Of a stretch of DNA of 64,000 bases, positions 53,845 to 64,000 are shown piece after piece. Position numbers and translations under genes: made by a program. Position 1 is the stretch's first letter. Every line of letters starts with the position of its first letter. A model generated the notes under the pieces. It had not been told where the DNA came from, made no database searches, and saw nothing but the letters and a program-made list of their open reading frames with translations. This DNA is from Mariannaea sp. PMI_226. Lineage: Eukaryota; Ascomycota; Sordariomycetes; Hypocreales; Nectriaceae. The stretch is from the NCBI GenBank assembly GCA_024336345.1, contig JANFOG010000004.1, forward strand, positions 2,232,001 to 2,296,000. The letters are read 5' to 3'.

Positions 53845-56800
53845 TCAAAGAATGGAGTCATGCGATGGTTAGGAGACAACGATACAAAATTCTAGGAGCG
53901 CTGCGAGGGAGTTTCAGCCTGTCTAAGCATTGGGCTCTAATATGGAAATGGAGGTGAAGATCGAGAATCTTTTCACGATCAACAACGGGATGCGCCGTGG
54001 GATGACGCGGAACGTATCCCATGGTGGCAAATGGCTAGGTTATTACAGGAAACAACCGTTTCCTTGGCGTTCATCTGGAGTTAGGTTATATCCGACTTTG
54101 ACTTAAGAAAGCCCTGTACTGTGTGTGGCTTTTCTGTTTAGTTTATATCGAAACAAATTAATACGTATTGATATAATGCACATTACTCGCCATCAGTGAA
54201 CAAGCGGGAGTGAATATACAAACTTGGTGTTTTCAATAGGCTTAGTATCTAATTTCTTTTGTCACAGTACGATAATGATCGCTGCACATCATGTCTTGGA
54301 CCTGAACAGATGTCCACTTGGCTTGGTAGACTACGTCGCCGTTGGGTTTGTGCCCCTGAGACATTCTCTCTTCCTGTCCTTCGCATTGCTGTCCCAGATA
54401 ATTACTTTAGTTGGAGGGCCGACTGTACAATGTTGGGCATTCATACCCAGTAGATATTCCTAATATCTTTGAGTGTCGTGAATGCGTCGGGTTTTGTATG
54501 GAGCTCCTAGTAGAAAAGTTTAGTACTGTTGCTCTAGCCTCTAAGTCACCACAGTGAAAAGCAACATGACTTTGCTAGCACCACCGTAGTTCAATGTGTA
54601 CACGCCGGCGATGGTACACAGCCTTCCTTTCCAATTGCAGACTTCTCCCTCGGCATCGATTCCTTGGGGGCCCCTTGGTTGGAGTGAGTGGGAGTGGCAT
54701 GGGCAGAGTTCATGGCTCGTTAGGCATTTGAGATATTCTAGGTAGAACATCACCAATGAAACTGCGAATACTATGACCCTTCTTGCTACCCTATTGCATG
54801 GCTGATGCTCGCTCATCAAAGCCAACAGTTCTGCGTCGTCGGCATGAACCCGTATTTGAAAAGGCTCACTTGGCTGTATACCGGCATTCTATCTGTGCCT
54901 AACTTCTCTTGCCCTGCTGCTGAAGGAGTAACATCGGGCAGCGTTTTGTCCGCCATCACGATCCACTCGAACATGTGCCTTGACCATATGACCTAGAATC
55001 CCAACAGGATACCCGGCGTACTTTGGGCAGGAAATCCGAGAAATAGAGGTCGAGTTCAATGTCGTTCTCTGTATCGCCTGCCGCGAATATCGCAGTTTTT
55101 GTCCAGTATTCGTCCGTGAAGGAAAAAATAATTACAATTTCAAGAGTTGCTGGCTGTGTTGTATAGGTACATTAGAGTGGTTTGACCTCTTGTGTGATGC
55201 AGGGGCAACTTCTGTAGCATCTGTACAGAGAACAATTTGAACACCGTAATTTGTACAAGTGCCGTACTTTCGCCATATTGATGGCCTTCGGATGCGATAT
55301 GTAGGATTATGATGGCATCCCTGTCGCGTAAGCACAGTGCGAAGCAATAAATAGATATTCGATCAGATCTTTTTCAGGGATAAAGGCACAATCTGGGACT
55401 CTCTTTGATACTAAGGAGTCGTAATGTGGGTTGCTATACGGGGCGTCATGATCCGATTTATGAGATGTGGGGGAAAACGAGGGCGGCGGAGGCTACTCGT
55501 GAGTTTGAACGATTGAAGATATACGAAACATGTGGTGTGCAGAGCATGAGACAAGTGGATAAATCTTTTCTCTGGTTATTCGTTATTTAGTTTAGATAAT
55601 CTGATTTCCTAACAAAAGTTGGAGGGGGAAACAGTGTTGAGCGCCACGAGATGAATGGTAATCCAACTCTGGCCTATCTGTTCCCAGTGCTGGTGAGCCT
55701 GTGGGTAGTTATTGAGCATACTACGAAGGCCCTGTAGGCAAATATTTACTGATCATCTGCGGTTTCTTCGTCAGTACCTTCATCCTTCGTCTTTTGTTGC
55801 TGACATGTACCCATTTACTAGCAGTAATATTCACAGAGGTACCTGGTTTGCTACAACAAGCTTGCTCCCCTAAGCGACATTTGGTGCGGCCCGTTTGGGG
55901 ATGAAACACGCCAAGAATCCCCGCTGAAATACGCAGAAGCATCCTGTAATAGTCAATTACTTCGCCTAGATTGCAGGTTCGAAATTTCCTAATTTATTCA
56001 CTGGCTGCTGCTGATATACTCTAACGCATCCATAGCTGCTATTGCCATGCTGATTCTTGGTGAAGGTGGTTGGAATTTTGTTGGGTAATGGACCGAGAAT
56101 CCGGGTTGTACAGAACTAAAGATCGCCACAACGACATCATAGGTTCCAGATATGGAGACGAGGGTAGTCACTGGATTGATATGACCAAGCTAGGTTATTA
56201 CCGAATTTGTTCGGGGCTGTTACTCATGACAGCAATGCTTACAACGTAAACAACAAACACATGTTTTTTTTATTGTGAGTATCACATAGAGTACCAAATA
56301 TGGAGCATCGTCGGACAGATTTGGCCAGTCAAGTACGGTATCTGCATCTGCATCTGCATCTACATACAAAGAACAATAATACGGTCAATGAAACAAAAGA
56401 AAAGAAGGGATGTTCCTGGTTACAGATGTGGCCAACACAGGTCCAAGGCCAACGCCAAAGCAGAAGCGCGCGGCTTCAACGTTCCTATTTTCGTACTTCG
56501 TATGGAGTACTGGAGGTTCGTACCTTTGGAATGACGAGGCCGTGGCGCCAAAAGACTTGCGGGCGGTTGTGAATGGGCCATCGAGAGCCAACAAAGGTCT
56601 TCAAAGGTCGTCAAAGGCTCCAAAAAATCTAGGCGCAAGGGTTTGTTTCACCAACGGTGTGAGCCAATCGAGAGTCGCTGATGTCATGGATACTTCAGTT
56701 CCTGGAACAAGGTCTCACCATCCGGTTTTTGGGCTCTTCCTAGCCTGTTCAAGGGCACTTTGCCGGGGATGGTTGGTTGCCCCAGGGGGAACGGACGCTG

Positions 56801-57238
56801 TTTGGGCCATTCAGAGGCGCTGCCGAAGCACTGAGTGGGCGCTAGCAGAACAACCTATGCAGCCACCTGCAAGAGGGATCCAGTTATGACGCGACCTAAA
56901 GACCCAGGATGCTCTGTCCTGGCCAAGAGGCTGTTCATACCTAATCATTATTACCTAGAAGCCAACCTGATATTGCTTCCTTTTCAACTTTTCCGACCTT
57001 GATGGTTTTTTTTTTCCTTTCTTTCTGATGGACTTCGATTTACTCCTGGCATAGATGGCCTACCCCTATTAAGTCTGCGATTTTATCATCCATAGCCTAC
57101 CTACAGTACATCTCCCACTATCATCGAATTCTCTGACGGCTTCCGTTGTTCAGGCGCCCAGGTTCCGCCTTGGGCCCTTCTGTCCTCTCTTCCCTCCCCT
57201 CGCCTCAACCACTCGAATAGAAGACAGCCAACAAAACC
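53845..57238. other. Gene-free region between the CYSTM gene and CSC1
   Basis: About 3.4 kb. No supportable gene is seen. It contains a short (CTGCAT)n run near 56340-56363 and a C/T-rich leader from about 57140 before the CSC1 start. The 159-codon frame at 56410-56889 has no recognisable domain. Confidence 0.45.
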
Positions 57239-60200
57239 ATGTCTTCAACGGTGAAGGCAACAGGGTCGTCGTTGACCGACACCCTGTCCTCTGCTGTGAA
57301 CACCGCCGCCTCTACAGCAATTTCTGTCTCATCAACACTCCTTTCTACCTCTTCATCACATACAACTCAGCAGCCGGCGTCGTCGACCGCTACCTCCAAA
57401 GCAAGCACAAATGATCCTTCCAAACAAGATCGAGGTATTGGCATTGTCAGCTTCCTTACTGCTCTGGCTGTTGCCTTAGTAGTATTTGCTGTTCAGATCT
57501 TGCTCTTTCTCCTCCTTCGGAATAAGCTAGCCCGAATATTGTTCGTTTAACCATGCTGGATTATCCAAACGAAAAAAACTGACATCTGTCTAGTAAACCC
57601 AAGACATATCTAGTACCCGAACGCGAACGAACCGAACCACCGCCGAGAGGGGTCATGGGAATGCTGAAGACGTTATGGAGCTTCAGTGATCGCGAAATAA
57701 TCAACAAGTGTGGTCTCGATGCCTACTTCTTTCTCCGATACCTGAGAACTCTTTTGGTCATCTTTTTGCCAATATGCACCATCATCATGCCTATACTACT
57801 CCCCCTTAACTACGTTGGAGGCATCGGTCATCAGGTTGATGTCAAAGAAGACGATACTGCCAGAAACTCCACCACGATACCTGCAGGCTTGGACACGTTG
57901 GCCTGGGGGAATGTCAGCCCTAAGAACACCTCGCGATATGATGCACACCTGTTAATGGCTATTCTTGTCATTATATGGGTTTGCACCGTTTTCTTCTTTG
58001 AGCTCCGCGTTTATATCAAAGTTAGACAAGACTATCTGACCAGCGCTGAGCACCGCCTGCGAGCATCCGCTACTACGGTTCTTGTCAGTTCTATCCCTGC
58101 AAAGTGGCTTAGTGAGGAGGCTCTGAGGGGACTTTTCGACGTGTTTCCCGGCGGCATTAGAAATATATGGCTCAACAGGGATTTGTCCACTCTCCTGGAT
58201 AAGATCTCTAAGCGAAACAAAATCCATATGAAACTCGAAAGTGCCGAGACAGAACTCATCAAAGCGGCAAAGAAAGCCCAGGTCAAGAAGAGAAACGCGA
58301 ATGAGAAGAAGCAGCGAAAAGAAATGAAGCTTGGGGCCCTCAGCAAACAAGAAAAGGCTGCGCGTGATGCTCAGGAGGACGAGGAGGCCAAGAAGTTGGC
58401 TAATAACTCTGAAGGCCACACTGCTGGAGAACATCATAATGTGCCACATACAATCGATGCCGGGATTCATGATTACCAAAATGAGGCCACAGAGAAGCGT
58501 ACCGCTGAGTCCCAAAAGAAGGGATTGAAGTTCCTGGGCGATCCCTTTGCCAAGGTTGGACAAGGTATCATGGGAGTTGTCACCAAAGCTGGAAATAACG
58601 TTGAAGGTACTCTGGAAACTACTAATGGTTTCATTGGAATGAACATCCCCAACGAGCGACCTCCAACTCGAGGATCCGAGAAATATCAGCAGCCTTACTC
58701 AGCCGATGGAGAAGAGATGCCTCGTCCCTCAGCATCAGACACCTTACGCAAGCAGCAAACTCACTCTAGAAATACATCCCGAGGCTCGACGGATTCCACA
58801 AGCCAAATTCGACCCAAGACGCCACAAGATCAACCTATCGGAGTTGGAAACACCGTTCGAACCCTTACGGACTATGGTGAGCTGTACGACATGGAAGAAA
58901 CGAAATGGTGGCAATTCTGGAAGCCACCTGCTGGTGGATATGCCTCACCTGTTCCCCAAGGTGTACCTCTTGTCAGACGAAAGGGCCAGGAGAAGAAGAC
59001 CATTTGGCAGACGATCAAGGGATCTCTTCCGTTTATGAAGGACGAAGAGGTTCCTGTAGAGTACGCCCTTGCCCACAACCCTGAGTACAAAGAAGAAGAA
59101 GATGGTCCAGCAGAATGGGAGAAATATCTTAAGAAAAAGGATCGCCCAACGCACCGCCTTCCTCTGTTCGGAAAAAGTTGGCTCTTCGGCGTTCCGCTTA
59201 TCACTAAAAAGGTCGACACAATCTATTGGTGTCGTGAAGAACTTGCTCGTCTCAACTTTGAGATCCAAGAAGACCAGAAGCACCCTGAACGGTTCCCGTT
59301 GATGAAGTCGGCCTTCATTCAATTCAACCACCAAGTTGCTGCTCACATGGCCTGCCAGAGTGTCATCCATCACGTTCCGAAGCAGATGGCTCCTCGTATG
59401 AATGAGATCTCGCCCAAAGATGTCATCTGGGACAATATGGCTATTTCTTGGTGGCAGGAATGGCTGCGGACTGGTATCGTCACTGTAGTTGTGTGTGCGA
59501 TGGTTTTCCTCTGGGCTATTCCTGTGGCCTTCACGGCTGCTCTGAGCCAACTTGATACGCTTATTCAGCAGAATTCATGGCTGTCGTTCATTAAAGATAA
59601 CCACGTTCTCGAGAGCGCTGCAAAGGCTATTGCTGGTGTCTTGCCCGCTGTGGTCCTCGGCCTTCTACTCTTCCTGGTCCCACACATCCTAAACTTCCTT
59701 GCTGGAGTCAAGGGTGTCAAGACAGGTGCCCAAAGAGTTGAATTTGTCCAGATTTGCTACTTTGCTTTTCTATTCGTCCAAGTCTTCCTTATCGTATCCA
59801 TTGCATCGTTCTTTGCCGCGTCTTTGGATAAATTGGTACATAACATTCAACAGCTGCACACTGTCAACGATGTTTTGAATTTGCTCGCCGTCAACATCCC
59901 GAGTGCAGCCAACTATTTCTTCTCTTACATGATTCTCCAAGCGTTGTCTACCAGCTCCGGTACACTCTTGCAAATCGGTGCTCTGGTCATGTGGTACGTT
60001 GTTGCCCGTATTCTGGACAGCACTGCTCGCAATAAGTGGACTCGCAACACAAACCTCAACGCAGTCAAATGGGGCTCATTCTTCCCTATCTACACCAACT
60101 TTGCTTGCATTGCGTTGGTCTACTGTGTGATCGCTCCTCTCATTTCCATCTTCGCCATCATCACCTTTGGACTGCTCTGGATCGCCCAGCGCTATGCAAT

Positions 60201-61077
60201 GCTTTACGTCACCCGGTTCGAGAATGATACTGGTGGTGTACTGTACCCTCGAGCTATTAACCAGACATTCACTGGCATCTACGTCATGGAGGCCTGCATG
60301 GCGGGCCTATTCTTCCTTGTTAACAACGAGAAGGGCAAGAGAGCGTGTACGACACATGGCATTGTCATGATCGTGGTCCTCATCCTGACGATTATCTACC
60401 AATTCTTGTTGAACTGGTCCTTTGCACCCCTGTTCAGATATCTTCCGATTACTTTCGAAGACGAAGCAGTCCTTCGTGATGAAGCCTTCCAGCGAGCTCA
60501 GGATCGACGTCTTGGACTCTTGGATGACGAAGAGTCGGACGATGGATCGGAGAGTGAGGGTGTGAGCAAAGAGAAGAGAACGCAAACGGATGGCCAGCAA
60601 TCTATCGAGATGGAGCGATTTGGCGGCATCCGACGCCCTGTCCGACAAGTTGGAAACTGGGCCAAAGACGGAGGAAACCAGCTTCGCAAACTTGCATTGA
60701 TCAATAAGCAAAAGGATAAAAGCAAGAGGGCGTCAGCCTACAGACGTAATCATCGTCAGAAGGACATTGAAGCACAGCGCGCCATAGGAGACGCGCTCTT
60801 TGGAGGCATCCATGACGAAATTGAGGACCTCACTCCCGAAGAACGCGACGTACTCGTCCAGCACGCTTTCAAGCATGAAGCTCTCCGTGCGCGCCAACCC
60901 ACGGTCTGGATTCCTCGCGATGATCTTGGCATCAGTGACGATGAAATCAGACGCACCGAAAAATTCAGCGAACACATCTGGATCAGCAATGAGGGAACAG
61001 CACTTGATAGCAAGTTCCGCGTCGTTTATGGCCAAGCGCCCCCTGACTTTTCAGAGGTGGACTTGATTAATCTGTAA
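57239..61077 (+). CDS. CSC1: Calcium-permeable stress-gated cation channel (Csc1/OSCA, Rsn1-Phm7 family)
   Basis: Two exons (57239-57540 and 57594-61077), 1261 aa; the donor is GTTCGT, a weak but frame-keeping site. A Ser/Thr-rich N-terminus (1-60) precedes TM0 (about 68-93), then KPKTYLVPERERTEPPPRG and GLDAYFFLRYLRTLL of the RSN1_TM part. A long cytosolic domain (PHM7_cyt) carries charged low-complexity inserts (about 200-400) and WCREELARLNFEIQ, SAFIQFNHQVAAHMACQ. The channel-forming RSN1_7TM part runs from about 740 (PKDVIWDNM onward). The tail has PHM7_ext features (VWIPRDDLGISDDEI, KFRVVYGQAPPDF). The family forms hyperosmolality- or tension-gated cation channels of the plasma membrane. 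The large inserts explain the size (yeast Csc1 is about 780 aa). Assigning the orthologue name is an inference; the family is secure. Confidence 0.9.
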
Positions 61078-62078
61078 AAGACGACAAATAGATGACTGGA
61101 CACAACCCAGCGTTACTCTTTCCACGCTTGCCCCTCTTTTTCTTTCTGTCATACTTTACTTTGTTTTCGGCCTGGAGTTCAAGAAGTGTTTTATTCCCGC
61201 AGCCCTTTCTTTTATTTCATGATTATTTCTAGAAGAACAAAATGCTTCTTGCAGGCGAGATGCAAGCGAGGTGCAGCCGTGTGGCACTCATACAGAGGAA
61301 GAAGTAACGGCGATACCCTTTATGGACTTCACCGTCCAAGTCGCAAATATGGACTTTGCAAGTTAGCAAGCAACGGCGCTGCCGAAACCGGCTATTATTA
61401 GTAGTTAGACGTTACGACATACACGTAATAGAAACAGATTTCATTGAACAAGGTCAAGTCGATGCAACTGCTTGTGAAATGTGTGCCCAGTCAAGCCTTG
61501 TTACCCAATCATAGCTGCAACAGAATAGGCCGTCGTCAAGCCAGAGGCTTAATTTTCATCCCACTTCCTACCCAGACTAGAATGTTTCCAGTGCAGTCGA
61601 GAATTGGGGACTATATGGCGCAAATATGAGGAGAGTCCAAGGTGGTATGAGAAAGGATAATATATAGATAATTGTACTATACAGGTTCTAGTTTGCTCGC
61701 TCTAATGCCGTCCACGGTGTCGCTGGCTGTATCCAATTCTCTCTAATGCTCAAATATTATGCCACAGCGGAAGTGTGTTAAAAACAACAACAAAATCAAA
61801 GTCAAAATGGCCCAACGCCTCAATGTGTTCCTTCATCATGAATCGTGACAATCTGAAGTCCTGTCTCTGCACGTTAGGCTGCAGTCAGGGGCGGCAAACA
61901 AAACGGCCAATAGTTCTCCCACCGTCTCTCCGTACAACGCCGTCCCAATGCTTCTCGCAATTCCTGCGAATTTGTTGCCATTGTTCTACTGGCCTGTCTT
62001 TTTTTTTGTGTCTTTCGTGCCTAATCGACGACTGTTGAGGTGTCGAAAAAGAGCTTCTGAATGTGGAGTAGCCCCGCT
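61078..62078. other. Intergenic between convergent CSC1 and Cld1-like genes
   Basis: About 1 kb containing both 3' ends. No gene is supported. Confidence 0.5.
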
Positions 62079-63604
62079 CTATGATCTGCGACGCTTTTCG
62101 TAGTCTTTTGTTTCCTCCAATTCCTTGCGGATCATGTCATTGAACTCATCTGGGTTGTCGAGGTAGAGGTGGTGGCCAGCTTTGGATACGAGGAGCACCT
62201 TTGTGCTACCGTTTTCGGCTTGCCTCTCCTGTTCTGTGGCCTCCTGGAGAGCCTTGCGTTTGGCCTGGTTAAGCTTCTCCTGAGCCGCCAAACCTCCAGA
62301 TACATCCATCCAGTCATTTTCGCCATACATGAAAACAATTGGGATACCGGTTTCCTTCAGAGCTTGTGCCCCGTCAGGCTGGGGGATGACTTGTCGGCCG
62401 ACTTGGTGGATGCGGTTGATCACAGGTCGTCGAGCGTAAGCACCGGGAGCCAGAATGTATGCCAGCGCATACTCGCCACTACCCTTCTGCTTGAAAATGG
62501 AAAAGGAGTAGTCATGGAGGGCCTGAGACTCGGCAGGAGGCAGGTGGTTGAATCTTCGGGAACTCCAACCAGAAACAAATCTGGGACCCAGGGGACCGGT
62601 CATTCTGACAATGCTGAAAGGGGAAATGTTCTGGTCCCACAGCCAGACGAACCAGCTGGGCAGGGGGCGCTTGATGACAACATGCGCAGGCTTGTGTTTT
62701 GCGAGTGTGCTGGCAGCCTCAGTGGTCATTTGCTGGTCCTGGATGAACTCGTTCTCCAGGGTCGACTCTGAGGGGTCTGGCATAGCGGCATTGACGGCGT
62801 AAGGATCCTCGGGAACTCCAACGGGCGAGGCTAGGATGAGCTTTTTGAGGTGACCTGGGTACTTGATGGCGTAAGAGACCGCAAGGTAGCCACCAAGCGA
62901 GTGGCCCAACAAGGTAAATCTCTCAATTTTCCGAGCCTTGCGCCATTCCTCCAAAGCATCAATAAACCAGCTCTCCGCCTCGATGACTTGGTCTTCCTTG
63001 TCCTTGGCGTGAATTTTGAAAGGTGGCCGCGTGGAATTACCCATGCCCAACATGTCCAAAGCGTACAGCTTTAGACCACGCACACGAGTCAGGGGCTCAA
63101 AGTTCTTGTAGAAGAAGCCGAGACCAGCACCGTATCCGTGGAGCATGACGAGCGTCTCCTCGGTTTCCTCGCCTACTCTTTCGACTGAGACTTCGTTCAA
63201 AGCTCGGTTCTTGCCTGAAAGCTGGACCATAGATCGTCTCCAGATTCGGTGGCCATAAGGATCGGATTTGTCCGCAAAATTGAGGTTCGTTAGGCTGTCG
63301 GTGGCCTCCTTCAAATAGGGCATAAGAGTGAGAACATTGCGTTCGACGTTCTGAGGCGAAAGACTTGTCCACTAGGAGGCGAATTGTCAGAACTGAAAGT
63401 CATATGTACAGCTTGGTCGACATTCGGATCGAAGGTGAGTTGTTGCAGTATATTTCCTCAACTTACCCATTGGTATGCGGCATCTTTATAGCCCAGAGGG
63501 AAGAAAGCCGCAGAGGGGCGAAGAGCAGGTGTCTGCTTGTACTCCTCTGGCATATCGACCGGGCGCGTCGGTGGCGGACGGACAGCACCGTCGGCTGTAG
63601 ACAT
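62079..63604 (-). CDS. Alpha/beta hydrolase of the Cld1/Ict1 (ABHD4-ABHD5) family
   Basis: Two exons (63467-63604, 62079-63371), 476 aa. The first intron starts GTAAGT after YQW; the second exon begins WTSLSPQNVERNVL. Motifs: oxyanion region MLHGYGAGLGFFYKNF (HGYGAG about 124-129), ALDMLGMGNSTRP (lid entry), nucleophile Ser204 in LLGHSLGGYLAVSYA, acid region FMYGENDWMDVSGG, and catalytic His with the HX4D acyltransferase-type motif HHLYLD (446-451). This is the CGI-58/ICT1/CLD1 group. Yeast Cld1 is a mitochondrial phospholipase that deacylates cardiolipin to start its remodelling; Ict1 acylates lysophosphatidic acid. The N-terminus is not an obvious presequence, so location is open. The family is secure; substrate choice between Cld1-like and Ict1-like activity is not. 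Confidence 0.88.
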
Positions 63605-64000
63605 TTTGCAGTTGGAGGCGGGTATGGAGGAGGTAAAGGTGAGGCGCGAGAGTTGCAGGACCGCAGGTGCAGTTTGAAGCTTCAGCATCCTGGGACGAAG
63701 GTGGAAAGGGGGGCGGACCAGGGCTCTTTTGAAGGGCCCCAGGCAGCTCAGCAAAAGACTGGCCTAGATTCAAAACACGAAGTACGAATAATAGTCTGCC
63801 ACTTAGTGACGTTTGCGTCACTGAAAATTGATGGCGCCAGCCAAAAAAGCCCGGAGTTAAGGTAGAATCGGGTTTTGGATCGTCCCGGACGCCGATGCGA
63901 CTGTAAATAGGCGGAGATGCCGGCGCTACGTTATCGAGTGAAAGTCCGCTGTGGGTGTAAGAGGGAGATCGAGCTGCGCATTGCGGGCGCTGAAAAGTCC
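63605..64000. other. 5' flank of the Cld1-like gene, to the window edge
   Basis: About 400 bp of upstream non-coding sequence that runs off the window. Nothing else is seen. Confidence 0.4.

Noticed and set aside
55970..55990. B-box-like GGTTCGAAATTTCC, a possible tRNA
   Set aside because: There is no matching acceptor stem, anticodon arm or A box at the right distance.
58945..59550. 201-codon frame antisense to CSC1
   Set aside because: It lies wholly inside a well-supported coding exon and has no domain.
62169..62771. 200-codon frame antisense to the Cld1-like gene
   Set aside because: It lies inside the coding exon of a clear hydrolase, and its translation has no known motif.

Overview
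The window looks like nuclear DNA of a filamentous ascomycete (Pezizomycotina, most likely a sordariomycete). The evidence is short GT-AG introns of about 50-150 nt, gene families typical of filamentous fungi (fungal rhodopsin-like/Pth11 type, Zn2Cys6 and Fungal_trans factors, fungal STAND/NLR, CYSTM, Svf1, Csc1), long T- and TAGGTACC-rich intergenic stretches, and an intron-containing tRNA-Ala. I could not run searches, so the lineage is an inference. All exon borders were read by eye from splice signals and frame continuity.

Layout. 1-6.7 kb: SVF1 (+), a small basic protein (+, tentative), a mitochondrial K+/H+ exchange-related protein (-) and tRNA-Ala(AGC). 7.2-14.2 kb: an accessory-looking island with a C-terminally truncated rhodopsin-like membrane protein gene (-), two diverged direct repeats at its broken end, two decayed coding relics, a (CAAGT)n microsatellite and little else. 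14.5-18.5 kb: a zinc-cluster-less transcription-factor-like gene (+) and a Frm2/Hbn1-type nitroreductase (+). 19.8-24.6 kb: a six-exon NLR/STAND gene (-) encoding about 1396 aa, with a trypsin-like protease domain, NB-ARC, a degenerate TPR, and a C-terminal region resembling a domain that fungi normally carry at the N-terminus of STAND proteins. A tiny glycine-zipper-like membrane protein gene (+) starts 54 bp away, divergently. 25-33 kb: a ROG1-type DUF676 serine esterase (-) and an RBR-type RING protein (-) whose catalytic cysteine position reads Arg. 36-44 kb: a Zn2Cys6 factor (-) and a membrane-anchored lactonase-like propeller (-). 45-63.6 kb: mostly housekeeping genes: CHO2 (-), eIF3g (-), a CYSTM protein (+), a Csc1/OSCA channel (+) and a Cld1/ABHD4-5-type hydrolase (-).

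How the genes relate. There is no biosynthetic cluster. Several genes concern membrane lipids and stress (Svf1 sphingolipid/oxidative stress, Cho2 phosphatidylcholine synthesis, Cld1-like cardiolipin/phospholipid turnover, ROG1-like lipase, Csc1 osmosensing), but they are scattered and their proximity need not mean co-regulation. The best candidate for something undescribed is the protease-NLR plus its divergent mini-membrane-protein partner at 19.8-24.6 kb, which has the shape of a fungal allorecognition or cell-death module.
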